Part shown: positions 8,032-17,030 of the stretch, in pieces | How positions within the stretch are numbered: position 1 is the first letter of the stretch | How the letters are laid out: each line of letters opens with the position of its first letter | NCBI GenBank assembly: GCA_022539475.1 | Contig: VCMS01000202.1 | Span: 1-64,000, forward strand | Source of the DNA: Gracilaria domingensis | Taxonomy: Eukaryota; Rhodophyta; Florideophyceae; Gracilariales; Gracilariaceae | Direction: 5' to 3' | DNA length: 64,000 nt | The notes under the pieces: model-generated | Seen by the model: the letters and a program-made list of their open reading frames with translations, nothing else | Databases searched by the model: none | What the model was told of the DNA's origin: nothing | Program-made: the position numbers and the translations under genes

Positions 8032-9806
8032 AGGGGATATCCAGTCTCCTTCGAATGAATATGGACAAGGTGTGGAAGGGGATGAGAAAGTCACACTTTG
8101 TAGCGTACAACTGTGACATGAAGGACCTGAGGCACACACACGAAACGTTTGTGAGTCAGAGTGAGATTTTATGGGGTGAGGCACAGCTTGTCCTAACAGA
8201 CCCTCCCTTTAACACTAGAACGAAGAGGAACAAACGGAATAGTGGTCACGATGTCTTAAGTGAGGAAGACATGATCCGTACGGCTGACTTAATAAGTTCC
8301 GCGCTTCGGTCAGGTGGGCACTTCATTATATTCTGTGCCATGGCACAGTTTCATGTTTGGCACAGGATACTTTCGGAAACGGCGAGTACGAAAGATGAAG
8401 CTGGAAGCGAAGGTAAACCAGAACTCATGCCTTCGTTTAAAGTGGATGCGAATCCACTGGTGTTCATCCGGGATCGAAGTAATGTTGGAGGGAATCCACG
8501 GAAGTTTGGGATACAGCCCGTAACGGAGTACGCCGTTCATGGGGTGAAGCGTGGATTGCGACCATCGGAGGAAGCCAGTCTTACTCCATTTGAGGAGAAC
8601 AATTTCATTCCTTCTACTTTCCCGGCTAACAGGAATGTAATTGACCGGGTGCCAAAACCGAGAGCGGGGGATTGGTTGACATGGAAGGTACATGAGCCAG
8701 GTAGTTCAGTACCAGGTGGGCAGTACATAAGACCGGAGCAGAAGTCGAGGGAGTTGATGAAGGAGTTGATATGTCGCTTCACAAGACCGGGTGATCTTGT
8801 CATGGACATGTTAGCGGGAACTTTTTCTACGGGTATGGCGTGCCTATCGCTGACAAAGCATAGGAAGTTCTTGGGGTGCGAGAAGAATAGGCCATGTTTC
8901 AGCCATGCGAAGCACCATCTAACGACTCTTATGGCCGAAGTTATTCGCGGGGGGAAGAATGACATCCTGGTTGAACAGGAGGTGGTGGATGCGGCTTCAA
9001 CGACTTATGAACGGGTTCCACATCGGGACCGAGGTCGGCTTGAATGGGAGGCTCCATTTGGTTACCCCCAGTATCAAGTGATGCCTGGATATATTACTCA
9101 GTTCCTAGGAAGATACTGGAAGGACTGGGACTTTGTCGAGAAGTGTGGACAGCATACTGTAGATGTTTGGGAGGAGAAGTACCGAGGAGCTCTTAATCTA
9201 ATGGATATGCATATGCTGTTGACTGTTGAAGCCAATCGCTATCGCTTACATATAGCATCTTATAAGATTCGACATCCCCGTGCTGGTATGGGGGTGTTCA
9301 CGGAACATAAGATATTGGCTGGGGAAACTATCTGTCATTTTTATGGAACTTTGGTATACACGGATCTGACGAACCGGAAGGAAAGACACTTAACGTATGG
9401 AAGTGGCTGTCTCGGAGCAACTCCAGTGCGGTACAAGTTGTTTTCTATGATGGTCACTGTGACTGGTACGGAGTTTCTGCACCTGAGGAACAGACCAGGA
9501 CAGGCTCAGGATAGAAAGGAGAGCGAAGTCTACATTCTCCCGGCGCCTTTTTGTATCGGAGGCTACATTAACGACGCCGGATATCATGCCGGGGATCCCG
9601 ATTTATCGGAGCCCCGGTCAAACAGGACTCGAAGTGCCAATGTGCAGGTGGTGGAAGCGAAGTCCGTGATACAGTTTAAGTCCGACCTCTCTAACTATGC
9701 TCTACTTCGTTGTAGAGCAGTAAGAGATATTGAGAGGGGCGAAGAGTTGTATTTCAACTACGGAGAGCAGTACGCCTGGGACTGGGCTCTGACATTGGAG
9801 CAATAG
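8028..9806 (+). CDS. beta-class DNA amino-methyltransferase fused to a SET domain
   Basis: An intact 592-residue frame with two enzymes. Residues ~50-290 are a DNA methyltransferase: catalytic motif IV DPPF at residues 58-61 comes first, and the S-adenosylmethionine motif I (DMLAGTFSTGMACL, about 262-275) comes after, followed by FLGCEKN. Order IV-to-I with DPPF/Y is typical of beta-class N6-adenine or N4-cytosine enzymes of bacterial type. Residues ~412-592 are a SET domain: RAGMGVF near the start (GxG), GYINDAGY, a SANVQ segment, and ERGEELYFNYGEQYAW at the end, matching the SET core where the Tyr and the NxxH-like pseudoknot region bind AdoMet and lysine; the usual NHxC is changed. Family roles: DNA base methylation and protein-lysine (histone) methylation. 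The stop is TAG; 14 further codons lead to a TGA. The start may instead be a later Met (residue 10 or 12). Confidence 0.8.
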   Translation: MKGISSLLRMNMDKVWKGMRKSHFVAYNCDMKDLRHTHETFVSQSEILWGEAQLVLTDPPFNTRTKRNKRNSGHDVLSEEDMIRTADLISSALRSGGHFIIFCAMAQFHVWHRILSETASTKDEAGSEGKPELMPSFKVDANPLVFIRDRSNVGGNPRKFGIQPVTEYAVHGVKRGLRPSEEASLTPFEENNFIPSTFPANRNVIDRVPKPRAGDWLTWKVHEPGSSVPGGQYIRPEQKSRELMKELICRFTRPGDLVMDMLAGTFSTGMACLSLTKHRKFLGCEKNRPCFSHAKHHLTTLMAEVIRGGKNDILVEQEVVDAASTTYERVPHRDRGRLEWEAPFGYPQYQVMPGYITQFLGRYWKDWDFVEKCGQHTVDVWEEKYRGALNLMDMHMLLTVEANRYRLHIASYKIRHPRAGMGVFTEHKILAGETICHFYGTLVYTDLTNRKERHLTYGSGCLGATPVRYKLFSMMVTVTGTEFLHLRNRPGQAQDRKESEVYILPAPFCIGGYINDAGYHAGDPDLSEPRSNRTRSANVQVVEAKSVIQFKSDLSNYALLRCRAVRDIERGEELYFNYGEQYAWDWALTLEQ

Positions 9807-10055
9807 ATGAGTTCAGTACCGAATAGAAAGTAAATATGCTTGTGAGTGTTGCAGCTGCCTGCAATACGCGTTGTTGTACATGTATAATGGAGCTCTTCAT
9901 CTGTAACGGCGATATTTGCGACCCATTGGGCACCTCAAATTCCTAAAAAGCAGGAACTGCGGAGTCTCCCGGAATATCAGAGCCATGCACCCCCCCCCCA
10001 CCCCCTCCCCCCCTCCCCAACAATTTCGTTTCATTACCCTGTTTATCTCCACAAC
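9807..10055. other. short intergenic gap with a C-rich tract
   Basis: No gene. A tract of nearly pure C with a few A and T lies at about 9987-10018, just before the next start codon. Such a C/G tract also occurs in the divergent control region. It may belong to a promoter; nothing else is visible. Confidence 0.5.
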
Positions 10056-10943
10056 ATGTGTATAACGCCGAGAAAGCGAAATAGTACGCAGCGGAACAAG
10101 AGTGGACAGAAGAAGAGAAGAGCATCGGATGATACAAATCAGGCTACAAGCACCGCACTTCCTAAACAGAAGTCGTCCTCGACGAAGGAGAGAGTCAGTG
10201 GGCGTCCTTCTACAGTACTCTCTCGCCCATCTCGCAGCGGAGCGTCTTCCGGGATTGCGTCAAGAATTCGTGGATCAGCGAACGATGTCGTGCCGTCAAC
10301 TGCCGATAATGCAAATCGTGCATCTGTCTCTGCTCCTCAGGAAGATGAGGTAACTCGGCCCAGCGGGTCAGGACAGGAGGGCATGACAACTGGAACCGAA
10401 GAGGTTCGTATGACACCAAAACCTTCATGTCCCCGGCCGATATCGAAGACCGGAGCTACTGGGGCGCGGGTTACGCCGCCCAGTGGATCTGGACAACAAG
10501 GGGCAATGACGAGAAGTCGTGAGAGCCCTAGTATATTAAGATCGTCACGTCCATCCCTGTCTTCTAGAACTGGGGCCGCTATGAATCGTATCATGCCTCG
10601 AAATGGGTCCGGACAAGGGAGAAAGACAATAAGAAATCGAGAGACAACTGATAGACGAGTTACTCCTCGACCTTCCCCTCTTTCCAGAACGGGGGCCGTT
10701 GCAGCTCGTACGAGGCCCAATTCATCTGATATACCATGCCATGGAGGAGGAAAGACACGGGAGTTGGAGCTCGGAGCCGTGCCAAGGGTGGACACAGAAC
10801 GCCTGCAGCCTCTCGTGTCTAAGGGTATGGCACATGAGGATAGTTCCGATAACGAAATAACACCGAATCCTGCGGCATTACCGGGGCCTGTCGCCGAAGA
10901 GGCTAGGGAAATACCGGAAGATATCCACACTGGTGTGAAATAA
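10056..10943 (+). CDS. basic, Ser/Pro-rich repeat protein (N-terminal half of a longer frame)
   Basis: A 295-residue low-complexity frame. The start MCITPRKRNS is followed by a KKRR basic cluster. From about residue 98 to 225 there are three degenerate repeats of ~40 residues, each with a GSGQ.G core, a TR/TG..E stretch, a PRPS-type segment and an SRTGA end. The C-terminus is acidic. The frame stays open after the TAA at 10941-10943: a second TAA follows near 10995, and then the same frame continues as the 11019-12452 gene. The two are therefore probably one gene with two in-frame stops, both at positions where Gln would fit (GVK-x-TSMN, CLK-x-KVKTLQ). Function unknown; disorder and basic charge suggest nuclear or DNA-associated. 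Confidence 0.5.
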   Translation: MCITPRKRNSTQRNKSGQKKRRASDDTNQATSTALPKQKSSSTKERVSGRPSTVLSRPSRSGASSGIASRIRGSANDVVPSTADNANRASVSAPQEDEVTRPSGSGQEGMTTGTEEVRMTPKPSCPRPISKTGATGARVTPPSGSGQQGAMTRSRESPSILRSSRPSLSSRTGAAMNRIMPRNGSGQGRKTIRNRETTDRRVTPRPSPLSRTGAVAARTRPNSSDIPCHGGGKTRELELGAVPRVDTERLQPLVSKGMAHEDSSDNEITPNPAALPGPVAEEAREIPEDIHTGVK

Positions 10944-11018
10944 ACCTCTATGAACAGACGTGATCTTTTAAATGAACTGAATTGCTTGAAATAAAAGGTT
11001 AAGACGCTACAAGAGGAC

Positions 11019-12452
11019 TTGATGGTTCGGGCAATTCTAGTGAAGGTCGCCCAAGAGCAGAGTACGGCTTTGAAAAAGAGGCTTGAAGAGAAGGATCTAG
11101 TCATTGAAGGGCTAAGAGGGGCACTGAAACAGGAGGGAGATAGGAGTACACGTGCTGGTGAACCTGGGCAGACAGGTCGAAAGAAGCATAAAATTGAGGT
11201 GTGCGACGAGTTTCGAGCGGTTGCTCGAGCAGTGTATCACAACATGCTGACGTGGGCAAGGAGAGAAACAAGTGAGCTATGGCTCGAAGGTGAGTCGCTC
11301 ACCCGAAATTGGGGTAACCGTGCCGAGAAGGTGGAAGACGCAACTGAGAGTGGGGAAGGGCTTATTGAGCCAGAGGAAGGTGGTTCATACATGGTTTCTA
11401 AAAACCCCGTGGAGCTCTTGGGCAGTTTTGGCATGTTCACACCGTCGGTAGAGGGGGGGCCAGATGCTTTGCTGAAGAAAATGGTTGAAAGCGAGTTGAA
11501 GGAGTTGAGCTGGGAAGGTATTAGAAATGCATCTCTTACCGACAGGTGTATACTGGAACTTTGTGCAGATATGTGCCTTAGGCAGAGAATGCGGCAGACC
11601 ATGAGTGACGTCGTGGGCGTTCGTAAGAGAAATACGAGGGATAAACTATTTCTGCTCCTGGGGTACGATCTGATTTGGAGAAGAACAAAGCTGGTAGAAG
11701 AGAATGCTGACGAACTCACAATGCAGTTGAAGGAAGCGCAGAAGAAGATACTGCGTCTTGACGAAAATGGTGTACCGAACACTTCATGGTGGAGAAAAGC
11801 CCCATTTGTTCGTCTAAAGTACTCCAATGCGGACAATGTCGAGGATATGCCGACGGAAGATCTAGACTTGTTCTTCCGAAACCGTGTCGGGGTACAAGTA
11901 CTGAAGGAGTTTATTGGGTATGATGTGGAAGACAAGGATACGGGCACCTTTTTAGATGGCACAATACTGTTGCTCGCACGTTTGGGCGCTTGGGTGTTGA
12001 CGGTCGTGAGCCTTCTAAGTACGGATGTGTCAAGGGGTGGCCAGAGACAGAAACTGTTTACAAAGAAGTTTGCCGAACTGCTACCTCTGTGTTTAAAGAA
12101 TGTTCTGGGGGATGTTAGGCAACGTGCCTTGAGGACCAATTCCAGCGAGTTTCATAATTTTGGTACGACAACGGAAGATTGGACTAAGGTTCTTGGTAAT
12201 GACATGAGAGAGGCTACATTTGGATATCGAATGCCGTCGAACGGAAGACTTTACCTCACTGTGAAAGAAAAATTTTTTATTGACAGTGTGAGCCGAAGAT
12301 TGGGGTCTATTAGCGATTGCTTCGTTGGTGAATGCGAGGAAGGGGATATGGAGTTCAAGGAAATGGACATGAACGATTTCGGAGGTAACACAGGATCACA
12401 GAAAAAGGCACCACAAGGTGAACATGTAGAGGATGGAGCCCTTAATGTTTAA
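11019..12452 (+). CDS. hypothetical coiled-coil protein (C-terminal half of the 10056 frame)
   Basis: A 477-residue frame, not recognised. It opens inside a coiled coil (KVKTLQEDL...LKKRLEEKDLVIEGLRGAL) that begins upstream of the first ATG, around 10960. That supports joining it to the preceding frame. A mixed helical body follows, with another heptad stretch (LVEENADELTMQLKEAQKKILRL, about residues 225-250) and a hydrophobic helix (FLDGTILLLARLGAWVLTVVSLL, about residues 315-337) that could be buried or a single membrane segment. The TAA stop at 12450-12452 overlaps an ATG (AATGTTTAA) that opens a +1 frame which still looks coding to about 12640. The gene sits between the methyltransferase-SET gene and the convergent transposase. 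Confidence 0.6.
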   Translation: MMVRAILVKVAQEQSTALKKRLEEKDLVIEGLRGALKQEGDRSTRAGEPGQTGRKKHKIEVCDEFRAVARAVYHNMLTWARRETSELWLEGESLTRNWGNRAEKVEDATESGEGLIEPEEGGSYMVSKNPVELLGSFGMFTPSVEGGPDALLKKMVESELKELSWEGIRNASLTDRCILELCADMCLRQRMRQTMSDVVGVRKRNTRDKLFLLLGYDLIWRRTKLVEENADELTMQLKEAQKKILRLDENGVPNTSWWRKAPFVRLKYSNADNVEDMPTEDLDLFFRNRVGVQVLKEFIGYDVEDKDTGTFLDGTILLLARLGAWVLTVVSLLSTDVSRGGQRQKLFTKKFAELLPLCLKNVLGDVRQRALRTNSSEFHNFGTTTEDWTKVLGNDMREATFGYRMPSNGRLYLTVKEKFFIDSVSRRLGSISDCFVGECEEGDMEFKEMDMNDFGGNTGSQKKAPQGEHVEDGALNV

Positions 12453-12692
12453 GGCTGTACAAGATCAACGTGCTCAGTTGGTCCTTCATCTGAATCATGA
12501 TAGAATCGATTGATGTAGAATCGGTGTTGAAACCATTGAAGTGGAGGACAAAAAGGTGGAGCAGGGTAGTTTGATCGAACAACATGGACAGTTCCCTGTA
12601 GTGCAGAAGCCGGAACCATCCCGTACCAAGGAGTTAACTCTACGATAGTCTCCGCTTTGGAATGACGAGGGAACGGAAGAGTGTGGTTCTTT
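12453..12692 (+). other. convergent 3' gap, partly coding-like
   Basis: The gap between convergent genes. A plus-strand frame (FKAVQDQRAQLVLHL, then VETIEVEDKKVEQ) reads like a frameshifted extension of the upstream protein to a stop near 12645, with one internal TGA. No terminator or polyadenylation signal could be fixed. Confidence 0.35.
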
Positions 12693-15628
12693 TCATCGTT
12701 TGTAGCCCACCCGTAAAGATATGCATTTCAATATGTGGTCGATGTTTGTTGCGGGGGGTAAAACCTCGAAATACCGGACGAATGCCACCTCTGGTGCGGT
12801 AAGTGCAGAATCAAGGAGAGATATTCGAATCAGAGCGACTACCTGGGCAACCCAAGTCTCTGAATCTTCTCCGCTTACCAATACAGTGGAAAACTTTGGC
12901 TTTCTACTGGGACCAAATGCTGGAGAAGCGAAGACACGTTGGATGATGGGGTATTTGGGTCGTCCCAGCTTAAGTGCCTTAGAAGACGAATCGAAGTGTT
13001 CAAGAGTCGGAACGAAACCGCCTTTCACGAGGGCCGAATTCACCAGAGTTATCCTTGTCTTTTCTGGGAAGTATGTAATAGAGTGCTCATCCAGTGTTTC
13101 TTTCACGAGACTGAGGAAAGGAGGAAGGGCCTGTTCACCAATTTGGTCAAGAATCGACCTTGTGTCCGTACTTGAGAACATCTCTCTAACAGCAGTCCAT
13201 GTTTTTGAACTGGACATACTTGAAACACAATGTTGAAGAGCTCGTAAAGTGAAAGAACGCCCTCTCATTGCAAACCGAGGAAGCTGTGTGGAAGTTCCTG
13301 GTAAACCTGGATTACGCTGGTAAGGAGTGTTGCCATTCCATTGCTTTCTAACATGTCCGTGCTCAATGGAGCGAATAGTCTCTTCCACAGCGGTTGCTGT
13401 TCTTCTGGAAGTCTTTTTGTAGTGTCTTTTAAATAGCAGGTGTGCATGTTCGTATATGCCTGCGTCGTAGTACTTGATACTTCCCAGACGGCGAATATCG
13501 TCCACGAGATGATCGAGAAGATGAAACTTCAGAGTTCCCAGTCTGGAGGGATGAAAATCCGCCAGAGTCTTTGTTGCGGAACGCTTGAAGGCTTCAATCT
13601 CCGAACTAAGACACAGGAGAGAGCTTTCAGTCCAATACGGGTCACGATTGTATCTGAATAAGGTCGAGAGCAAGTCCGAGTACTGAGAGAAAACGGTTGT
13701 GATTGGGGCAACGTCCTGTTCTCCACAGCATATGTCAAAGAATGCTCCTATGAAGGGAAAGACCATGTCAAGTGCTTTGTAGTTTTCGGCCTCCAGCATT
13801 CCATGAAGGCCGTCTTTCGTGAAGATGCCATTCAAAGATTTGCCTTTCTCCTGCGTGGAGAAATCGATATGTAAACCTTTGGCAGGAGAATCGCGTTCTA
13901 TGGCAGCTAGAATTGCGTTTGCATGGTTGAGGAGTTGGGTGCGTATCGTTCGAAATGAACGCGATGCAGATGTTCCTATTGTGGTGCACAGGGTGTCTGA
14001 CTGCAGTCTCTCGATTGTGGCCGTTTTTATCAACTTTGAGATGCCGAGATGCAAGTTGTGTAATGGTTCGAATGAGAACAGACTGTATGGAGACAATCCC
14101 GGGATCATTCCAAGGCTTACGGAAGTTTCGAGGAACGAAGGAATGAGAGATATGGAATTTGAACGCATCAGAGTATCCGCTTGAGATCTCCTCTCCCTCG
14201 CACGACGTGGACGTCTTTCCGCCTCGTCTTTTTGTGCATGTTGCAAGATAGCTGTGTATGTCTTTCGGATGCTTTTCGTGTGCTTTTGAGAACGTCCGTT
14301 GAATGAGGTGGAAATAGGACTGCATAAAGATGAGCGAGGGGCTTTGCATCTATGACACGGGCTTCCGTTTTGGTCCCATGAAGAATGGACAGAATGTCCT
14401 TAGCCTCAGGAATATCCGCACAATAACTTGCAAGCAGAGGATGGCACACTCGACTTAGTTTGTCTTCGCCGATGAACTGAAAACCTTTCTGCGTGAGATT
14501 TAGAATGGGCTCCAGGACTTGACGAAGAGATTCTTGAAGGATTTGCATCCTGGACTCGCGTAGAGACTTGCTAGAAACGAATGGCATTGCGTCTGCTTCA
14601 GATGCGGAAACCTCGATCAGTGTGGTAGGGAAGTATGCCACTACTGTGAGGTCATCACGGATACACTTACGGCGAAGCTGGTCGGAGAAGTTGAGAAATA
14701 TGAGGTGAAGAGGATAGGCGGTAACCGATGTTTGCTTTAGAGTTGTTGAAGACTTATCGGTGTATACCTGCAGAAGACCTACGAAAGATTCACTGTAACT
14801 TATTTCTTGGGAGTAACACACTATTCTACTATCCAAAGAGCCCATGACCATTTCCTTAAGTTTTGAGGTGGCGTCTCTTGCGAGAGAGCCGGACATGGGG
14901 TGAGATATTTTCGTGGAGTGGGTCTGAGGTATAGGGTGGAAGAATGTGTTTTCGTTGTTAGCCAACTGGAGCTGTTTCACAAGTGTCTGAACGGGGTCTC
15001 TCGTGTAGAGGGTGGCGCTGAACTTACATCCTTCTGGCGAGACAGTTCTGCGATTGAAACCGTCCTTTGAGGCGTATCGTTCGAAAATGGCGTTCTTCAG
15101 TTCTGTACAGCGCTTGGAACTTGTTATGGTCTCATTGAATCGCTTTTGCGAGAATCGCGGGTCCCGAAGTAGCCCAATTAGCTCGTCAGCCTCACGATGA
15201 CCAAGGTTGGAAGCTACTGAAGCCAGACAAACCGTGAGATAATCCATATGCAAATCACCGAGGTTCTCTTCAGAAGGCACTGGGCGGGAACTGCTTCCGT
15301 GCTCTCGCTCTAATGACGCGGGACCCAGGGAAGGAGAAACACAATGCAAAGTGTCCGGAATGGGAGGGGCGCACGGAGTGGGATCGACGATGTCCTCGGA
15401 CACCGGACGCTCGGGAAGGCGACAAGGGGCAGTGACCGTTTCGGAAGATGCGGGCGCGGGCGCGGAAAGCTTGAGACGCTTGCTTCTCCGAATGGGCCGG
15501 CTATTGTCGTCTTCCAGCGCTGCTTTCAGACGAAACGGGCAATGGTTGACATGCTGTTGAAGAGATAAGACTCCTCGGCGAGTAACGAAGGGGCACCCAC
15601 GCTTCTTATGTGTACAGTAGTAGACCAT
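12693..15628 (-). pseudogene. CACTA/Plavaka-type DDE transposase, one frameshift
   Basis: Two long minus-strand frames (15724-14168 and 14246-12693) form one protein of ~970 residues after a 1-nt correction near 14355-14365, where a CHRC...SSLC cysteine motif continues the first frame in the second. I take the start at 15628 because the paralogue at the right edge begins at the matching place. Visible features: an N-terminal C2HC-type zinc finger (CTHKKRGC...LQQHVNHC); LQVYTDKSSTTL (equivalent of the SDKTxLT motif with the first catalytic Asp); AYPLHLIFLNFSDQLRRK (equivalent of YPVYLTIGNI..IRR); VVAYFPTT; ADIPEAKDIL; and FEPLHNLHLGI near residue 480 (the D-LH-LhLG region). These are the landmarks of CACTA/Plavaka (KDZ-related) transposases, which cut and paste DNA between terminal inverted repeats. 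It is convergent with the cargo genes. TIRs were not located. Confidence 0.75.
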
Positions 15629-16034
15629 GGGAAGAAGAAATGAACGAGAAACGACGAAAAAGACTGCAAGGGAAGGTTGTAAGAAGGGAGAAGGAGGTCG
15701 AGCGACAGTCAAGATCGACGTCATGCTGAGAACGGAGAATATATTTTGAGTTTAAATCACGTGCTTTCGTTCAAAAAGGAACGTAGGTACACGTCGACCT
15801 CAACACAAGGGTGTACTTCTCGTATTATCTACCACTGGTTATAAACCTGTGGTTTCGCAACGTTGTAGGCTGTACACTTGTCCAATCTCGCACAGAAAAA
15901 TAAATCTCTTCCCTCCGCCGCCGCCGCCCGTCCGACGTCCGACCTTCTGTTACCGTCGTCATTCGTGCCATCCTCGCGTTCTACTCCGCTCCGTCGTACT
16001 TTTTTCCGCCCTCGCACTCGCTACGAAATATCGT
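15629..16034. other. transposase 5' flank, no gene
   Basis: Upstream of the transposase. The minus-strand frame could start as early as 15724, but the extra residues are hydrophobic and not shared with the paralogue. A CCGCCGCCGCC run lies near 15918. No element end could be recognised. Confidence 0.4.
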
Positions 16035-16121
16035 GCGGAGAAAGAGAATGAAGTACGCTTCATCTCTGCGTAATGGATTCCATTAAGCGGACATGAAGCG
16101 TACCTCATTCTCTTTCTCCGC
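16035..16121. repeat. 29-bp-arm hairpin
   Basis: Arms 16035-16063 and 16093-16121 are reverse complements with one mismatch (GCGGAGAAAGAGAATGAAGT at the left outer end). The loop holds a second near-palindrome around TAATGG/CCATTA, and a shorter hairpin on CATCCGT follows at about 16151-16170. Possibly part of a non-autonomous element or the subterminal end of the adjacent transposon. Confidence 0.75.
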
Positions 16122-16300
16122 CCTCGTCGGACGCCTCCATAAAGCGGACAGCATCCGTATCTCACGGATGTATTCCATGCAGTCTTTTCGTACGTGCTTC
16201 CATATCCTTCTACGTATCTTTGTTCTAAACTAACCAATCCTCACCACGTCTCTTCGCGCTCTGCGACATGTAAACGGCAGGAAAAAGGCTTTGGGTTACT

Positions 16301-16820
16301 TTTGCGAGTTACTAGGTCCCTCGACTTTTCTAGCGCAACGTTTCTGTTTTGGTTTATCAATGGTACGTTCCATCGCATTTCAAATGTATCCAACGGAGCA
16401 TTGACTAACTTATGGATACTTTCTGCTTGCGTATACAGGTAAACGACCAATTTCATTTCGTCTCTCAAGATCGATGTCTGACTGTTCGGGATAGACGATT
16501 CTGGTGCTTGGTTGGGACATAGGCTGCTCTTTCGTTTATCGCATCTTGCGGTATGTTTGCTGCATGGGCATTCTTGGTGTCCTTGCTTGTGAGTTCTCGC
16601 TTCGACACCTTTCGCGCTTTACGATGATGGTGGGCTGGTAATCTAACCGATCCCTTTCCTTCTTCTTCTTCCCTTTGCGAGTTACTAGGTCCCTCGACTT
16701 TTCTAGCTCAACGTTTCTGTTTTGTTTTATCAATGGTAGGTTCCATCGCATTTCAAATGCATCCAACGGAGAATTGACTAACTTATGGAGACTTTCTGCT
16801 TGCGTATACAGGTAAATGAC
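16301..16820 (+). repeat. direct repeat, two ~145-bp copies (16301-16444, 16674-16820)
   Basis: Both copies begin TTTGCGAGTTACTAGGTCCC and end TATACAGGTAAA(C/T)GAC, with about ten differences by eye. They are 373 bp apart and separated by unrelated sequence. No coding potential. The junction ...ATACAGGTAA contains an acceptor-like CAG next to a donor-like GTAA. This is a segmental duplication, not a tandem satellite. Confidence 0.8.
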
Positions 16821-16860
16821 TTTTGATGCGTACGTAGCTCACGAGTTGCAGGTGCAGGTT

Positions 16861-17030
16861 CCTCAAGTAGGGAACCATGCATCTGGGCATGGTTCTCTAC
16901 ATGAGGAACGGAGAGGATGAGGCGCTTCGCGCCTCATCCTCTCGGAGTGCGTATTTGTTCTACCGATAGAGCACTATGGTGGAGGTGCAGTCTGCGGCAT
17001 CTGCCGCAGATTGCCCCTACACCCGCTCCA
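16861..17030. repeat. cluster of three consecutive hairpins
   Basis: Hairpin 1 has 20-nt arms at 16861-16880 and 16887-16906 (two mismatches). Hairpin 2 has perfect 15-bp arms (GAGAGGATGAGGCGC) at 16911-16925 and 16929-16943 with a TTC loop. Hairpin 3 is centred at 17000 (TCTGCGGCA/TGCCGCAGA) with a weaker outer stem. The spacing is only a few bases between 1 and 2. A similar hairpin cluster lies at 46.5 kb. Confidence 0.75.

Noticed and set aside
10337-11104. 255-residue minus-strand ORF
   Set aside because: Antisense to the Ser/Pro-rich repeat protein; its open length comes from the low-complexity repeats.
11237-12139. 300-residue minus-strand ORF
   Set aside because: Antisense shadow of the 11019-12452 gene; Ser/Thr/Phe-rich composition as expected from reverse reading, no motif.
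16861-16943. tRNA or snRNA gene
   Set aside because: The stems do not form a cloverleaf and lack A/B box or T-loop motifs.
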